Origin: Nitzschia sp. DOCU1
Taxonomy: Eukaryota > Bacillariophyta > Bacillariophyceae > Bacillariales > Bacillariaceae
Assembly (NCBI GenBank): GCA_951394045.1
Contig: OX595989.1
Location: 3,100,001 to 3,164,000, forward strand
Length of the DNA stretch: 64,000 nt
Direction of reading: 5' to 3'
Below the pieces are notes generated by a model. That model saw nothing but the letters and a program-made list of their open reading frames with translations. It was not told where the DNA came from and ran no database searches. Below, piece by piece: positions 19,817 through 31,015 of the stretch. Each line of letters begins with the position of its first letter. Positions within the stretch are counted from its first letter, which is position 1. The position numbers were made by a program, and so were the translations under genes.

Positions 19817-21325
19817 ATGAGCGCCACTTCCCGGCCCAAGGATCCTCCCCGATCGATTCCTTCTACCTATGATCCCTCTGTTGATGATCCAAACTTCCAT
19901 GAAAAACGCGATCATGGGTTGAGGTATCGGACTCTGTCAAAATCGAAATCGTCCGTCTTTTTGCCCCGCTTGGTGCAACGTGATTTGACGTACCATCAAT
20001 CCAAAAACAACCTTTACGTCAAGAACGACAATGGCCAAAAGAAGGTCTGGCCTCTTCTCGTGCGTGACTGGTTTCATGTCCTATTGAGATTGCCCTTTAT
20101 TGTGTCTATTTTGGGATTATTGACATTTTGGACGCTGATGATTCTAGCCTTTGCGGGTCTTTACGTTATGGTCGATACCAAGAACAAAGACACTGATTGC
20201 GGCTTGGGTTTGAACGGTCCGGGATTTCCGATTACCTGGGCAGCTGCTTTTGCATTTTCTCTAGAAACCTGTACTACAGTTGGATGTAAGTTCTTGAATT
20301 ACTGATGTACGCAAGAATTCATGTGCTTGCGAGGAAAGACCAACCTGTTCCATGTGTTATTGTTTGCAGACACTTTACCAGGCTCCGTCAGTGCCTTCTT
20401 TGAAACCAATTGTCCGTCTGTCCAGATTACAATCTTCTTTCAAATGATGTGGAGTATGATGTTCAATGCCTTTCTGTTTGCCTTCTTTTATACATCGCTC
20501 TCCAAATGCGAAAGTCGAGGAACCCAGGTAGTCTTTTCGAACAAAATCATCATCAAGGAGGAAAAAGGAACCGGCAAAATCATGATTTGTGCCCGATGCT
20601 ACGATGTGGATGCCCGATATCCCGTGGTAGAAGCTCATGTACGAATGTATCTGATGGATCGCCGACTGAAATTGCATAGGCTGCGCATTCTAGAACCCGA
20701 CGATGACTTGGGAGCGGTGCTGCATATTAGTGTTCCTTCTGAAATTGTTCATCATGTCGATCACCACTCGGCGTTGGCACCTCGGGGAATGCCGTTGATT
20801 GTAGATGGGGGTGGCTTGGTTAATCGATCAGCCGATTCTGCGGCTGCCAATCGTGAAGAAGTTGAATGCCCCGTTTGTGCCGAAGCCTACGGAACCTATG
20901 ATCGACTTTGGAACCATGTGAAATTCAACCAGATAGCCGAGAAAGCAAGTGGCTACCCAGTAGAAGGCACGCATCAAGCGTTTGTCATGCCTGATATCAC
21001 TCCCATTTCGCTACAAGAAGTCAAGACGCATGTTGAATCCTTCATGAGCGAAATTATTGTCGTGGTGGAAGGTATTGACCCACAGGTATCAGGAACCTTC
21101 CAAGCATTGCAATCATACAAGTACGAAGATATTGCGTGGGAAGGCGAGTTTGAGCCCTGCTTGATGGTAAAGCACAGTCGATTTTCTGTGGATTTGGCCA
21201 AGTTTCATCAGGTGCGCATGCCACTGGACCGGCCCTCGTCGGATGGCGGGACTGATCCCGAAACGGGAAGCTCGGGACGGAAAGTGACCATCAAGGAACC
21301 GTCCGAACAAAACAGCCAAGAGTAA
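19817..21325 (+). CDS. Inward-rectifier K+ channel (Kir-like), copy 1
   Basis: Exons 19817-20285 and 20370-21325, intron 84 bp (GTAAGT donor, TTTGCAG acceptor), 474 residues. Order: cytosolic N-terminus (RTLSKSKSSVFLPRL), an amphipathic slide helix before TM1 (RDWFHVLLRLPF), TM1, a pore loop FAFSLETCTTVG, TM2 (FFQMMWSMMFNAFLFAFF) and a Kir cytoplasmic domain with the VVEAHVRMYLMDRR motif. The intron interrupts the selectivity filter; the spliced filter reads TTVGYTLPG, so the last glycine of TVGYG is Thr. The cytoplasmic domain carries an insert with CPVC...H (CPVCAEAYGTYDRLWNH) that looks like a zinc-binding element. It is the most diverged of the three paralogues. Confidence 0.88.
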
Positions 21326-21839
21326 CCATCACGCATATGGCGACGTCCCGCAGTAAATAAACTTTTTCGAAATAGCCGGCATTTGTTTCTTCCCCCAGTC
21401 TTCCGAAGTCCTCGCACCCAAACTGTTGCTGGATACCAACGTAGGTCCGGAAGTCACTGTCGAAGCACAGGGAGCACTGATTAGAAATGATGGCCGTCGT
21501 ATCATTTTGTTTATCTGCTCCGCCACAAGGGTCGAGGATTCGTTTCTTCGACGTCGGTCGTTGCCCAACGCGCTTTTTGGTGCGACTTCCGAAGGGATTT
21601 TCGTGTTGTTGCGGCCAAACGGATAGGCGTCGTCTGTCTGCCGGCGCGGTGGTCGCACGTCTGGCTGTAGTCCCCCTCTTGGCTTTCCCCCACCACCACT
21701 CCAACGCAACGCATGGCGAAAGATTTTGGGTGCGGGAATTTTTGAAGGCAATCTCTGTTCCACCCATCACCTCTCGGGCAATCGACGACAATAGGACGAT
21801 ACCACTAGAGAGCAAACCCTTTCAAGCAGCAGAGGAGTG
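21326..21839. other. Intergenic region between Kir copy 1 and the U32 gene
   Basis: About 510 bp. Overlapping frames occur on both strands but none has a domain or coherent start. It is the likely promoter region of the U32 gene. Confidence 0.4.
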
Positions 21840-24779
21840 ATGTTTCTCCCTTCAGTTAAGAGGATGCCACTTGGGGGATTTTTGGTGGTATTACTCTGGC
21901 ATTCTACGCACCAGCTGTTCGATGGCATTTTCGTTGTTTCTGGCCTCGCAGTTCCCAAGAGCGAATACGTCAATCGTCGCAAATCCCCCGCCTTGTGGAG
22001 AGACGATCTTCAAAACAAGGCACTGGATCGTGATGCAGTCTATGATCGAGGCTTAGTGAGACAGCCGCCTGAAGTCATGGCTCCCTGTGGTGGGTGGCCT
22101 CAATTGCATGCCGCCATCGGCAACGGAGCCGATGCGATTTACTTGGGCTTGTCAGCCTTTTCCGCACGAGCACGAGCTTCCAATTTTGATCCCATCACAG
22201 AGCTCCCTCAAGCCGTCGCCACGTGTCATGAGGCGGGAGTCAAAGTCTATGTGGCATTGAATACTTTGGTCTTCGATCACGAATTGGCAGAAGTGGAGGA
22301 ATTGATTCGACTTTGCGCCAAAGCTGAAGTGGATGCATTGATTGTTCAGGATTTGGGCGTGGCACAAATGGCACGACGCGTGGCGCCGTCTCTAGAAATT
22401 CATGCTTCGACGCAACAGACGGTCACGTCGGCCGACGGGGCTGCCTTTTGCGATGAATTGTTGGGCAGTACTCGGGTCGTGTTGGGTCGGGAATTGTCCG
22501 TGACGGAAATTGAACACGTCACGACACATTTGGATCCCCGTGTCGAAATCGAAGCCTTTGTACATGGAGCTCTCTGCGTCAGTTACAGTGGGCAATGTTT
22601 TAGTTCCGAAGCCTGGGGTGGGCGATCCGCAAACCGCGGTCAATGTGCACAGGCATGCCGATTACCATATGGACTCATTGACAATGGTGAACTCAGAGAG
22701 CTGGGAGACTTTAGCTATTTGTTATCGCCACAAGATTTGTGTGGGATCGATCAGGTTCCGAGATTGCTGGAATCGCATGTGAGTTGTTTAAAGATTGAAG
22801 GTCGACTCAAGGATGCTGCCTACGTGGCTGCCACCACCCGTGCCTATCGCAACGCCGTCGACCAGGCCTGGGAAGAGTATTGTCAAAAGCATGGTATTTC
22901 TCCATCTTTAGCATCCGTCAGACGATTACCATCCAAAGAAGAAGTGACGCGAAAGGAACTGGCTCAAGTGTTCTCGCGTGGTCAAGATGAAGGCAACAAT
23001 GGATTGACACCAGGGTTTTTTGAAGGTTCACGACACCAAATTTTGGTGCGGGGACGATCACCTCGTCACCGTGGAGTACATGTAGGACGCGTTGTCGCGG
23101 AGGGATCCAACTCGAAGCACGGACTTGTTATCATGACGGATACGCCTGGAGAACTCAAGTTGGGCGATGGAATTGTAGTGGACCGAGGAATGGCGCAAGA
23201 AGAAGAGTTGGGAGGGGCCATTTTTGAGATTACAGAGCTTGCGGGGGGACGAGTAGCCATTCACTTTTCTCGTGATGCGCAACGCAAGTGGAAACAGTAT
23301 GACGACCAAGCACGAAAGAGTGGGACAACACCCTTGGCACCGGCGGGGGCTCATGTCTGGAAGACTAGCGATGCAGCCGTCGACAAGAAAATGAAACGGT
23401 TAAGTGAAGCACCGCCACCAAAGTCCACAGGTGTTACTGTGTCTGTTTCTGGGAAGGTCGGTTCTCCTTTAGAAATACGGATCGACGATGGGATGGGAAA
23501 AGTTGGTGTCGGCACATCTGAAGGAGTTTTGGAAGAAGCGGAGCGATCGGGACTTTCTCCCAAAAACATTCAAAAGGCCATTGGCACTTTGGGAAACACG
23601 GTTTGGACAATGCTTGGTGAAATCGACATGTCACAACTAGATGAGGGAGCCTGGTGCCCGGCTTCTTGGATCAAAGAGGCCCGTCGGCAGGCAGTCGAAG
23701 ATTTGGAATCCCAACAGGCGGTAGAAAATCAGGCAAAGGCGCGCGGCGAGTTGGAGCTCGAATACGATGTTACTTCCCAAATGCTATCGATTCTTCAGGA
23801 AAAGTCGCATGCGGATGATACCGACGAGACTACAAAACTTTCCGTCTTGGCGCGAAACTATGATCAAGTTGAGGCTCTTTGTCAAATGATCGAAGAGAAT
23901 GGTAATATTGTCAACGAAATTATTGTCGACTTTTTGGAGGTGGACGGGATGCGCGAAGCCGTGGCTCGCATTCGTCAAGCCAACGTAAGAGCGGTTGTGG
24001 CTAGCCCTCGCATCATAAAACCAGAAGAATCGGGTATTTGGAGGACGCTGCTGCGGCTTGAGCCCGATGCGTTGCTCGTGCGATCAAATGGCTTGCTCTA
24101 TCGAATGATGAAATTGGGAGGACCTGGCGCCAATATTTCAGTGGACGATCATGATGTGACTATTCCTGAACTGATAGGAGATTTCTCGCTGAACGTTGCC
24201 AATGCCTTGACGGCTTGGGAGCTCTTGCAGTATGGCTGTGCACGTACGACTGCTTCCTACGATCTCAGCTCCAATGCTATCACCGAGCTCTTGGAAACCC
24301 TGGGCCCCAATGCAAACAAGCTCGAAGTGGTAGCGCATACACACCTTCCCATTTTTCATACCGAGCACTGCGTCTTTGCCCGTTTCCTTTCTAATGGCAA
24401 TTCCTATGTGGATTGCGGCCATGCTTGCACGCGGCATAATGTCCATTTACGTGATCAAACCGGCGCCGACAATTTGGTGTTGGCGGACATGGGCTGTCGC
24501 AATACGGTCTTCTCGGCACAAGCGCAGAGTGGAGCCTATTCTCTGATGCAGTGGATGGATGCGGGCGCTCGACACATTCGCGTCGAATTGGTGGACGAAC
24601 CTGCAGACGACGTGAAGCGCATTGTTCAAGGATACCAAGACGTGATGAATGGTGAGCTACGTCCAAAGGAATTGTGGCAAATCCTAGAAGATGTGCGCGA
24701 TTCGAATGGCCGATTTGGTGGCGTCGGACATGGTTCGTTGCGAAATGAAGTGGAGCGACGCGCTGGTGAGCTTAGATAA
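21840..24779 (+). CDS. U32 family peptidase-like protein, RlhA-type rRNA hydroxylation or related
   Basis: 979 residues, single exon, ATG at 21840 (a GTG precedes it). The hydrophobic N-terminus (MPLGGFLVVLLWHS) is a probable signal anchor for secretory or plastid import. The catalytic region starts at PPEVMAPCGGWPQLHAAIGNGADAIYLG and carries the U32 signature: EAFVHGALCVSYSGQCF, GRSANRGQCAQACRLPYGL, and later LKIEGRLKDAAYV. A collagenase-like C-terminal domain (DUF3656 type) follows, and a second half repeats a Cys-rich part (EHCVFARFL, YVDCGHACTRHNV). Bacterial relatives act in 23S rRNA C2501 hydroxylation (RlhA) or ubiquinone biosynthesis; which function applies here is not shown. Its last 210 bp were copied downstream at 26932-27144. 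Confidence 0.8.
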   Translation: MFLPSVKRMPLGGFLVVLLWHSTHQLFDGIFVVSGLAVPKSEYVNRRKSPALWRDDLQNKALDRDAVYDRGLVRQPPEVMAPCGGWPQLHAAIGNGADAIYLGLSAFSARARASNFDPITELPQAVATCHEAGVKVYVALNTLVFDHELAEVEELIRLCAKAEVDALIVQDLGVAQMARRVAPSLEIHASTQQTVTSADGAAFCDELLGSTRVVLGRELSVTEIEHVTTHLDPRVEIEAFVHGALCVSYSGQCFSSEAWGGRSANRGQCAQACRLPYGLIDNGELRELGDFSYLLSPQDLCGIDQVPRLLESHVSCLKIEGRLKDAAYVAATTRAYRNAVDQAWEEYCQKHGISPSLASVRRLPSKEEVTRKELAQVFSRGQDEGNNGLTPGFFEGSRHQILVRGRSPRHRGVHVGRVVAEGSNSKHGLVIMTDTPGELKLGDGIVVDRGMAQEEELGGAIFEITELAGGRVAIHFSRDAQRKWKQYDDQARKSGTTPLAPAGAHVWKTSDAAVDKKMKRLSEAPPPKSTGVTVSVSGKVGSPLEIRIDDGMGKVGVGTSEGVLEEAERSGLSPKNIQKAIGTLGNTVWTMLGEIDMSQLDEGAWCPASWIKEARRQAVEDLESQQAVENQAKARGELELEYDVTSQMLSILQEKSHADDTDETTKLSVLARNYDQVEALCQMIEENGNIVNEIIVDFLEVDGMREAVARIRQANVRAVVASPRIIKPEESGIWRTLLRLEPDALLVRSNGLLYRMMKLGGPGANISVDDHDVTIPELIGDFSLNVANALTAWELLQYGCARTTASYDLSSNAITELLETLGPNANKLEVVAHTHLPIFHTEHCVFARFLSNGNSYVDCGHACTRHNVHLRDQTGADNLVLADMGCRNTVFSAQAQSGAYSLMQWMDAGARHIRVELVDEPADDVKRIVQGYQDVMNGELRPKELWQILEDVRDSNGRFGGVGHGSLRNEVERRAGELR

Positions 24780-24836
24780 GCCAAAGCCTTGCGTGGAATC
24801 AATTTCTTCATCCTAGAGTACTATCATAGTTATTGG

Positions 24837-26388
24837 CTATGCCGACAAAGTGTAGCTACGGGGCGTTGACATTACAATGTCGGGTGGCGCAGCCGCTTCT
24901 TCTTTCTCATTCCTGCTTATTTCGGAGGTGTCTCTCCTAAAGCTGACTTTCCGTACCGAGCTTCCCGTTTCGGGATCCGTCCCGCCATCCGACGGCGGGT
25001 CCAGCGGCATGCGCACCTGATGAAACTTGGCCAAATCCACAGAAAATCGACTGTGCTTCACCATCAAGCAGGGCTGAAACTCGCCTTCCCACGCAATATC
25101 TTCGTACTTGTATGATTGCAATGCTTGGAAGGTTCCTGATACCTGTGGGTCAATACCTTCCACCACGACAATAATTTCGCTCATGAAAGATTCAACATAC
25201 GTCTTGACTTCTTGTAGCGAGATGGGAGTGATATCAGGCATGACAAACGCTTGATGCGTGCCTTCGACCGGGTAGCCACTGGCTTTCTCGGCTATCTGGT
25301 TGAATTTCACATGGTTCCATAATCGTTCATAGGTTCCATAGGCTTCGGCACAGACGGGGCATTCAATTTCTTCACGATTGGCAGCCGCAGAATCGGCTGA
25401 TCGATTTACCAAGCCACCCCCATCAACAATGAACGGCATTCCCCGAGGTGCTAATGCAGAATGGTGATCGACTTGATGTACAATTTCAGTTGGAACACTA
25501 ATATGCAGCATCGCCCCCAGATCATCGTCTGGTTCTAGAATGCGCAACCTGTGCAATTGTAGTCGGCGATCCATCAGATACATTCGTACATGGGATTCTA
25601 CCACAGGATAGCGGGCATCCACATCGTAGCATCGGGCACAAATCATGATCTTGCCGGTTCCTTTTTGTTCCTTGATAATGATTTTGTTCGAAAAGACTAC
25701 CTGGGTTCCTCGACTTTCACATTTGGACAGCGAGGAATAACAGAAGGCAAACAAAAAGGCATTGAACATCATACTCCACATCATTTGAAAGAAGATTGTG
25801 ATCTGGACGGAAGGACAATTGGTTTCAAAGAAGGCTGTGACGGGACCTGGCAAAGTGTCTAGAAACAACAACAAAATAGAAGAGGTTGGATTTCCTGGCA
25901 AGCACAAGAATCCTTGCTTAGATCCACTTACATCCAACGGTAGTGCAGGTTTCTAAAGAAAATGCAAAAGCAGCAGCCCAGGTAATCGGAGTTCCTGGAC
26001 CTTTCAAGCCCAAGCTACAATCAGTGTCATTGTTGGCGGTATCGACCCTTATGTAAAGACCCGCAAAGACTAGAATCGCACACGTCCAGATTGTCAACAA
26101 TCCAAAAATAGACACAAAGAAGGGCAGTCTCAAAAAGACATGAAACCAATCACGGATGAGCAGTGGCCAGACCATGTTTTTGCCGTTTTCGTTCTTAACG
26201 GCAATGTTGTTTTTGGATTGATGATACGTCAAATCGCGTTGCACCAAGCGGGGCAAAAAGACGGACGATTTCGATTTGGACAGCGTCCGATACCGCCACC
26301 CATGGTCGCTTTTGTCATGAAGACATGGTCCATCAACCGCGGGATCATACGTAGAAGGAATAACACGGGGAGGGTCTTTGGAGTTCAT
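24837..26388 (-). CDS. Inward-rectifier K+ channel (Kir-like), copy 2
   Basis: Exons 26388-25932 and 25858-24837, intron 73 bp, 492 residues. The ATG at 26388 (MNSKDPPRVIPSTYDP) is chosen by similarity to copies 1 and 3. The architecture is as in copy 1. The spliced filter reads TTVGYTLPG, again Thr in place of the last filter Gly. The cytoplasmic part from CESRGTQ onward is almost identical to copy 3, while the pore and TM2 differ (FAFCYSSLSK versus FAFFYTTLSK). The C-terminal tail SYTLSA is unique to copies 2 and 3. It is convergent with the U32 gene (58 bp between stops). Confidence 0.88.
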
Positions 26389-26931
26389 GGTTAGCCGATG
26401 ATTGCTGTGGGTGACAATGACGAAGCGGAACGATTGTAATGGTGGTGGAGGGACCTGTGATTTCGCAGTCAATGCAACAGAAGAGTAGTCCTCATAAAAG
26501 GGACTGACGAAAATGTTAAGAACCAAAAAAAGATTCGACTTCTCGGAAGCATGTTTCTGAATTCGTAGTCGGCTGAAGTACAGGCACTATCACATAGTTG
26601 CGTCCATTTCTTATTGTCCGTGACACAAGTCAATCGTGTCACTTACTAGGAACCTATAGATAGGTTTTGCTCGATGCAACTAGTCATAGACTAACCCAAA
26701 TCTCGAAAGCGTTCCTTATCCATAAGTTTGTGTAGATTAGATATCGATTTCGGTTCGTTCAGTCGGCGTGTCGATACTTTGAATCGACATGCTGGTGGAT
26801 CGGTCCTTCCGTTTGACTAGTAGATGCCTAGCAGTAGTAGAAGTCCAACGAGTATCGGGTGTGTATGTTAATTTAAAGCACTCTAGCTCGATCATGGTCT
26901 GGGAGACACAACGTTAGTAGCAAATACCTGC
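26389..26931. promoter_or_regulatory. Upstream region of Kir copy 2, duplicated
   Basis: It aligns with 28769-29425 upstream of copy 3, with many substitutions and small indels. Shared blocks include GAAGTACAGGCAC, GAGTCAATCGTGTCA-like and ATAAGTTTGTGTAGATT stretches, which may be conserved control elements or just recent common origin. Confidence 0.5.
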
Positions 26932-27144
26932 GCTCGACACTTTCGCGTCGAATTGGTGGACGAACCTGCAGACGACGTGAAGCGTATTGTTCAAGGATAC
27001 CAAGACGTGATGAATGGTGAGCTACGTCCAAAGGAATTGTGGCAAATCCTAGAAGATGTGCGCGATTCGAATGGCCGATTTGGTGGCGTCGGACATGGTT
27101 CGTTGCGAAATGAAGTGGAGCGACGCGCTGGTGAGCTTAGATAA
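26932..27144 (+). pseudogene. Duplicated 3' end of the U32 peptidase gene
   Basis: An open frame here encodes the last 62 or so residues of the U32 protein (VDEPADDVKRIVQGYQDVMN to RAGELR, stop at 27144), identical in protein to 24594-24779. There is no promoter, start or upstream domain, so it is a dead by-product of the tandem duplication. Confidence 0.85.
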
Positions 27145-27201
27145 GCCAAAGACTTGCGTAGAATCAATTTCTTCATCCTAGAATACTATCATAGTTATTG
27201 G

Positions 27202-28768
27202 CTATGCCGACAAAGTGTAGCTACGGGGCGTTGACATTACAATGTCTGGTGGTGCAGCCGCTTCTTCTTTCTCATTCCTGCTTATGTCTTCGGAGGTGTC
27301 TCTCCGAAAGCTGACTTTCTGTATCGAGCTTCCCTTTTCGGGATCCGTCCCGCCATCCGACGGCGGGTCCAGTGGCATGCGCACCTGATGAAACTTGGCC
27401 AAGTCCACAGAGAATCGACTGTGCTTCACCATCAAACAGGGCTCAAACTCGCCTTCCCACGCAATATCTTCGTACTTGTCTGATTGCAATGCTTGGAAGG
27501 TTCCTGATACCTGTGGGTCAATACCTTCCACCACGACAATAATTTCGCTCATGAAAGATTCAACATACGTCTTGACTTCTTGTAGCGAGATGGGAGTGAT
27601 ATCAGGCATGACAAACGCTTGATGCGTGCCTTCGACCGGGTAGCCACTGGCTTTCTCGGCTATCTGGTTGAATTTCACATGGTTCCATAATCGCTCATAG
27701 GTTCCATAGGCTTCGGCACAGACGGGGCATTCAATTTCTTCACGATTGGCAGCCGCAGAATCGGCTGATCGATTTACCAAGCCACCCCCATCAACAATGA
27801 ACGGCATTCCCCGAGGTGCTAATGCAGAATGGTGATCGACTTGATGTACAATTTCAGTTGGAACACTAATATGCAGCATCGCCCCCAGATCATCGTCTGG
27901 TTCTAGAATGCGCAACCTGTGCAATTGTAGTCGGCGATCCATCAGATACATTCGTACATGGGATTCTACCACAGGATAGCGGGCATCCACATCGTAGCAT
28001 CGGGCACAAATCATGATCTTGCCGGTTCCTTTTTGTTCCTTGATAATGATTTTGTTCGAAAAGACTACCTGGGTTCCTCGACTTTCACATTTGGAAAGCG
28101 TTGTATAAAAGAAGGCAAACAGAAAGGCATTGAACATCATACTCCACATCATTTGAAAGAAGATTGTGACCTGGACAGACGGACACTGGGACTCAAAGAA
28201 CGCATTGGTGGAACCAGGCATACCGTCTTAAGATAAGAAGCAACGATCAGACAAAGTAGAGTCAGTCAGACGTCAATGAACATTCTCGGCCGATACAAAG
28301 TTCCATCAACTTACATCCAACGGTAGTGCAGGTTTCGAGAGAAAATGCAAACGCAGTTCCCCAGGCAATCGGAGTTCCTGGACCCCCCAAGCCACAATCA
28401 ATGTCTTTGTTCCTGGTATCGACCCACACGTAAAGACCTGCAAAGACTAGAATCGCACCCGTCCAAATCGCCAACAATCCCATAATAGACAAATGAAAGG
28501 GCAGTCTCAGCAAGACATGAAACCAGTCGCGCATGAGAAGTGGCCAGATCATGTTTTTGCCATTTTCATTCTTGACGGAAATGTTGTTTCTGGATTGATG
28601 ATACGTTAGATCGCGTTGCACCAAACGGGGCAAATAAACGTTGGATTTCGATTTTGATAGAGTCCGATACCGCAACCCGACGTCGCGTTTGTCATCATGA
28701 GAACTTGGATCATCCACAGCGGGATCATACGTAGAAGGAATGACGCGGGGAGGATCTTTGGAGTTCAT
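27202..28768 (-). CDS. Inward-rectifier K+ channel (Kir-like), copy 3, canonical filter
   Basis: Exons 28768-28315 and 28226-27202, intron 88 bp, 492 residues, same length as copy 2. The spliced filter reads TTVGYGMPGST, with the canonical GYG. It keeps the slide helix, TM1, FAFSLETCTTVG pore helix, TM2 and a cytoplasmic domain with the CPVC...H insert. DNA identity with copy 2 is essentially complete across the cytoplasmic domain but stops abruptly at 28095 (25726 in copy 2), just before TM2. Upstream of that, the pore and N-terminal exon are clearly diverged. Confidence 0.88.
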
Positions 28769-29642
28769 GCTGATGAAGATGATTGTCGTGGTGGGTGACA
28801 GCAATGACGAAGCGGAAAGATTGCAATGGTGATGCTGGAGGGACTTGTTATTTCGCAGTCAATGCAACGGTACAGTAGTCTCAATGGACCGACGGATGTA
28901 AAGAAAGTCTTTCAATGCAATGGGGCGTTGTTTCAACTAGAGCAACGAGAAACAGTCGAATTTTTTCCGACTTTCTTCCAGGTCGCTGCAAGTTGACAGC
29001 GCTGCGATGGCGAAAGATGGCAATGCTATCGGAAGATTGTCATTGCAAAAGGATCAAAAGATTCGACATATGCATATTTTTGAATTTATAGTCGGTTGAA
29101 GTACAGGCACCACACCTACTCGCGTCGCATTTCTTGTCCGTGACAGAGTCAATCGTGTCAGCTAACTATTAAATTTTGCTCGATGCAACTACTAGTCATG
29201 GACTCATCAAAATTTCGAAAGCGTACCTTACCCATAAGTTTGTGTAGATTGGGTGTCGATTTCGGTTCGTTCAGGTGTGTCGATACTTTGAATCGACATG
29301 CTGGATCCGACCTGTTTGACGAGATGACCATTACTACTAGTCCAAGAACGAGCATCGGGTTTCTAGGTTACAGAGCTCGATCATCGTTTCGGACACACAA
29401 CGCTAGCAGTACCTACCTATATCTGTATAGCGTATGACCCAGTAACATCCAATTGCGCGAAAGCAAGAAGCAGCCCGCAAGCGCGCTACTCTACAAGCGT
29501 CGTCTTGAATCACTTTGCGAGCGCGCGCTGCTTTCTAGCTAATAAAAACATACAAGCCATGTAGTCCTTTGAGCACTAGTATACTACTGTATTGGAAATA
29601 TCATTTCAAACAGCAAATCACTATATTATACTACCACCTTGT
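28769..29642. other. Upstream region of Kir copy 3 and intergenic DNA
   Basis: The part up to about 29425 belongs to the duplicated unit. The remainder to 29642 is the 3' side of the sterol methyltransferase gene. No gene supported. Confidence 0.4.
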
Positions 29643-31015
29643 TTATTTGAGAGGCTTTTGTCCGACCATAAAGTACGCAGTCGTAAAGATCTTGCTCTTT
29701 CCAGCATCCCTCAAAGCAAAGGCACCCTCTTGCAAGTACTTTTGAGTCTTGATAGTTCCCTTGGGCGCAATAAAGAGCATTTCCATAGTATAAATAGCCG
29801 CATTGGTAAGGATCGATCCCAACCAATTGAATTGAAAACGTTGCGAAATGGGATTCCACGAGGCCGTCAGTGGAGTATACCAAGGAGTCGCCAAACCTTC
29901 CGCTTCATATCCATCGGCATAATCATAAGCGTCAATCATTTCAAATCCAGCCGCTTCCATGGCCTTGTAACATTCCTTGCAAGTCGTAATATCAGGCAAT
30001 CCATTTCCTTCTTCAATCTTTTTCTTCATGTACTGATGATCGGGATTGGCAGGATCATACTTGTCCGTCATACACCATTCATACAAGACAAAACGAGCCC
30101 CGGGTTCCAACACATTATACACTTGTTTATAACACTTGACACGATCCGGGGCGTGACAAGTCGCTTCAATCGCATAGGCGGCCTGAAAGGAATTTGCCTC
30201 AAAGGGCAATTCCATAAAATCGCCTTGTACCAATTTGGTAGTTTTCGAGACCGTGGCATCCCGAGCACAAATCTCGTTTCCACGTTCGACTTGATAAGGA
30301 TTCAAGGTCAATCCCGTCACTTGACAATTCAAGAATCGAGCAATGTTACGCATGGGTCCACCAATGCCACATCCGACATCCAACACGTGTGCTTTACGGG
30401 TCTTGACATTGAGGTGAGCCGCCAATTGATATTCATGACGACGAGTTCCTTCCCAAAAAGACTCGAAAGGAAATCGAGAATGAAAATGAAAGCTGGGACC
30501 CCAACCCCATTCGTAAAAGACCGTCGCCAAGTCATAGTAGGCATTGACCAGCTTTTTGTATTGCGAATTTCGCACCTGGACATCTTCTTCGCCATGCAAA
30601 TCCAGATAACCATCGGCACCTTCCTTGACACTGCCAGCACAAGAGAGGCGTTGTTCCTTTTGAGGGAGGAGAGAACGAGTGGGGATACGTGCAGCAGAGA
30701 TGGATGTGACGTGAGTTTCGTTGAGATGCTTGGTCTTAGAGGTGGGGTCTGCATTGCAGCAACACACTGCGCTTGGTCCCACCGCTAAAATTGCTCTGTT
30801 ACATTACTTACATGAGCTCGAAGTTGCTTCCAAAAGGTAAAACAACGACCAATGGGATCCCAGTCGGTCAAGAGCTGAACCGCCGAGAGGGTTCCAACAA
30901 TGCTGGCAGCTGCCAAGGTGGCCTCGGTCGACTTGAGTTTGCTCATGTCCACTTTGCCCACAACAACAGGGAATTGTGCCAAAAGCGACGAAGCCTTTTC
31001 CATGGCCATGCTCAT
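29643..31015 (-). CDS. SMT: Sterol C-24 methyltransferase
   Basis: Exons 31015-30812 and 30656-29643; the intron of 155 bp has a GTAAGT donor and the acceptor CCTCAAAAG after a pyrimidine-rich stretch, in phase 0. The total is 405 residues. The donor is clear but the acceptor is chosen by phase, so it is less certain. The N-terminal exon encodes MSMAMEKASSLLAQFPVV and a hydrophobic helix. The second exon carries the SMT hallmarks: YEWGWGPSFHFHSRF (sterol-binding region I), LDVGCGIGGPMRNIARF (SAM motif I), YAIEATCHAPDR, and YEWCMTDKYDP. It transfers a methyl group from SAM to the sterol side chain in phytosterol synthesis at the ER. An antisense plus frame of 398 residues is a shadow. Confidence 0.88.

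Larger units (their letters stand above)
24568..26931. repeat. Tandem duplication, unit A
   Basis: It spans the last part of the U32 gene, Kir copy 2 (-) and its upstream region. It aligns in the same orientation with unit B at 26932-29425. The left joints share GCTCGACAC(A/T)TTCGCGTCG, and the right ends share GCTCGATCAT...GACACACAACG. Confidence 0.75.
26932..29425. repeat. Tandem duplication, unit B
   Basis: It contains the U32 3' fragment, Kir copy 3 (-) and its upstream region. It lies directly next to unit A in the same orientation. Confidence 0.75.

Noticed and set aside
29592..30788. Plus-strand open frame of 398 codons
   Set aside because: It lies antisense to the sterol methyltransferase gene, which has unmistakable motifs.
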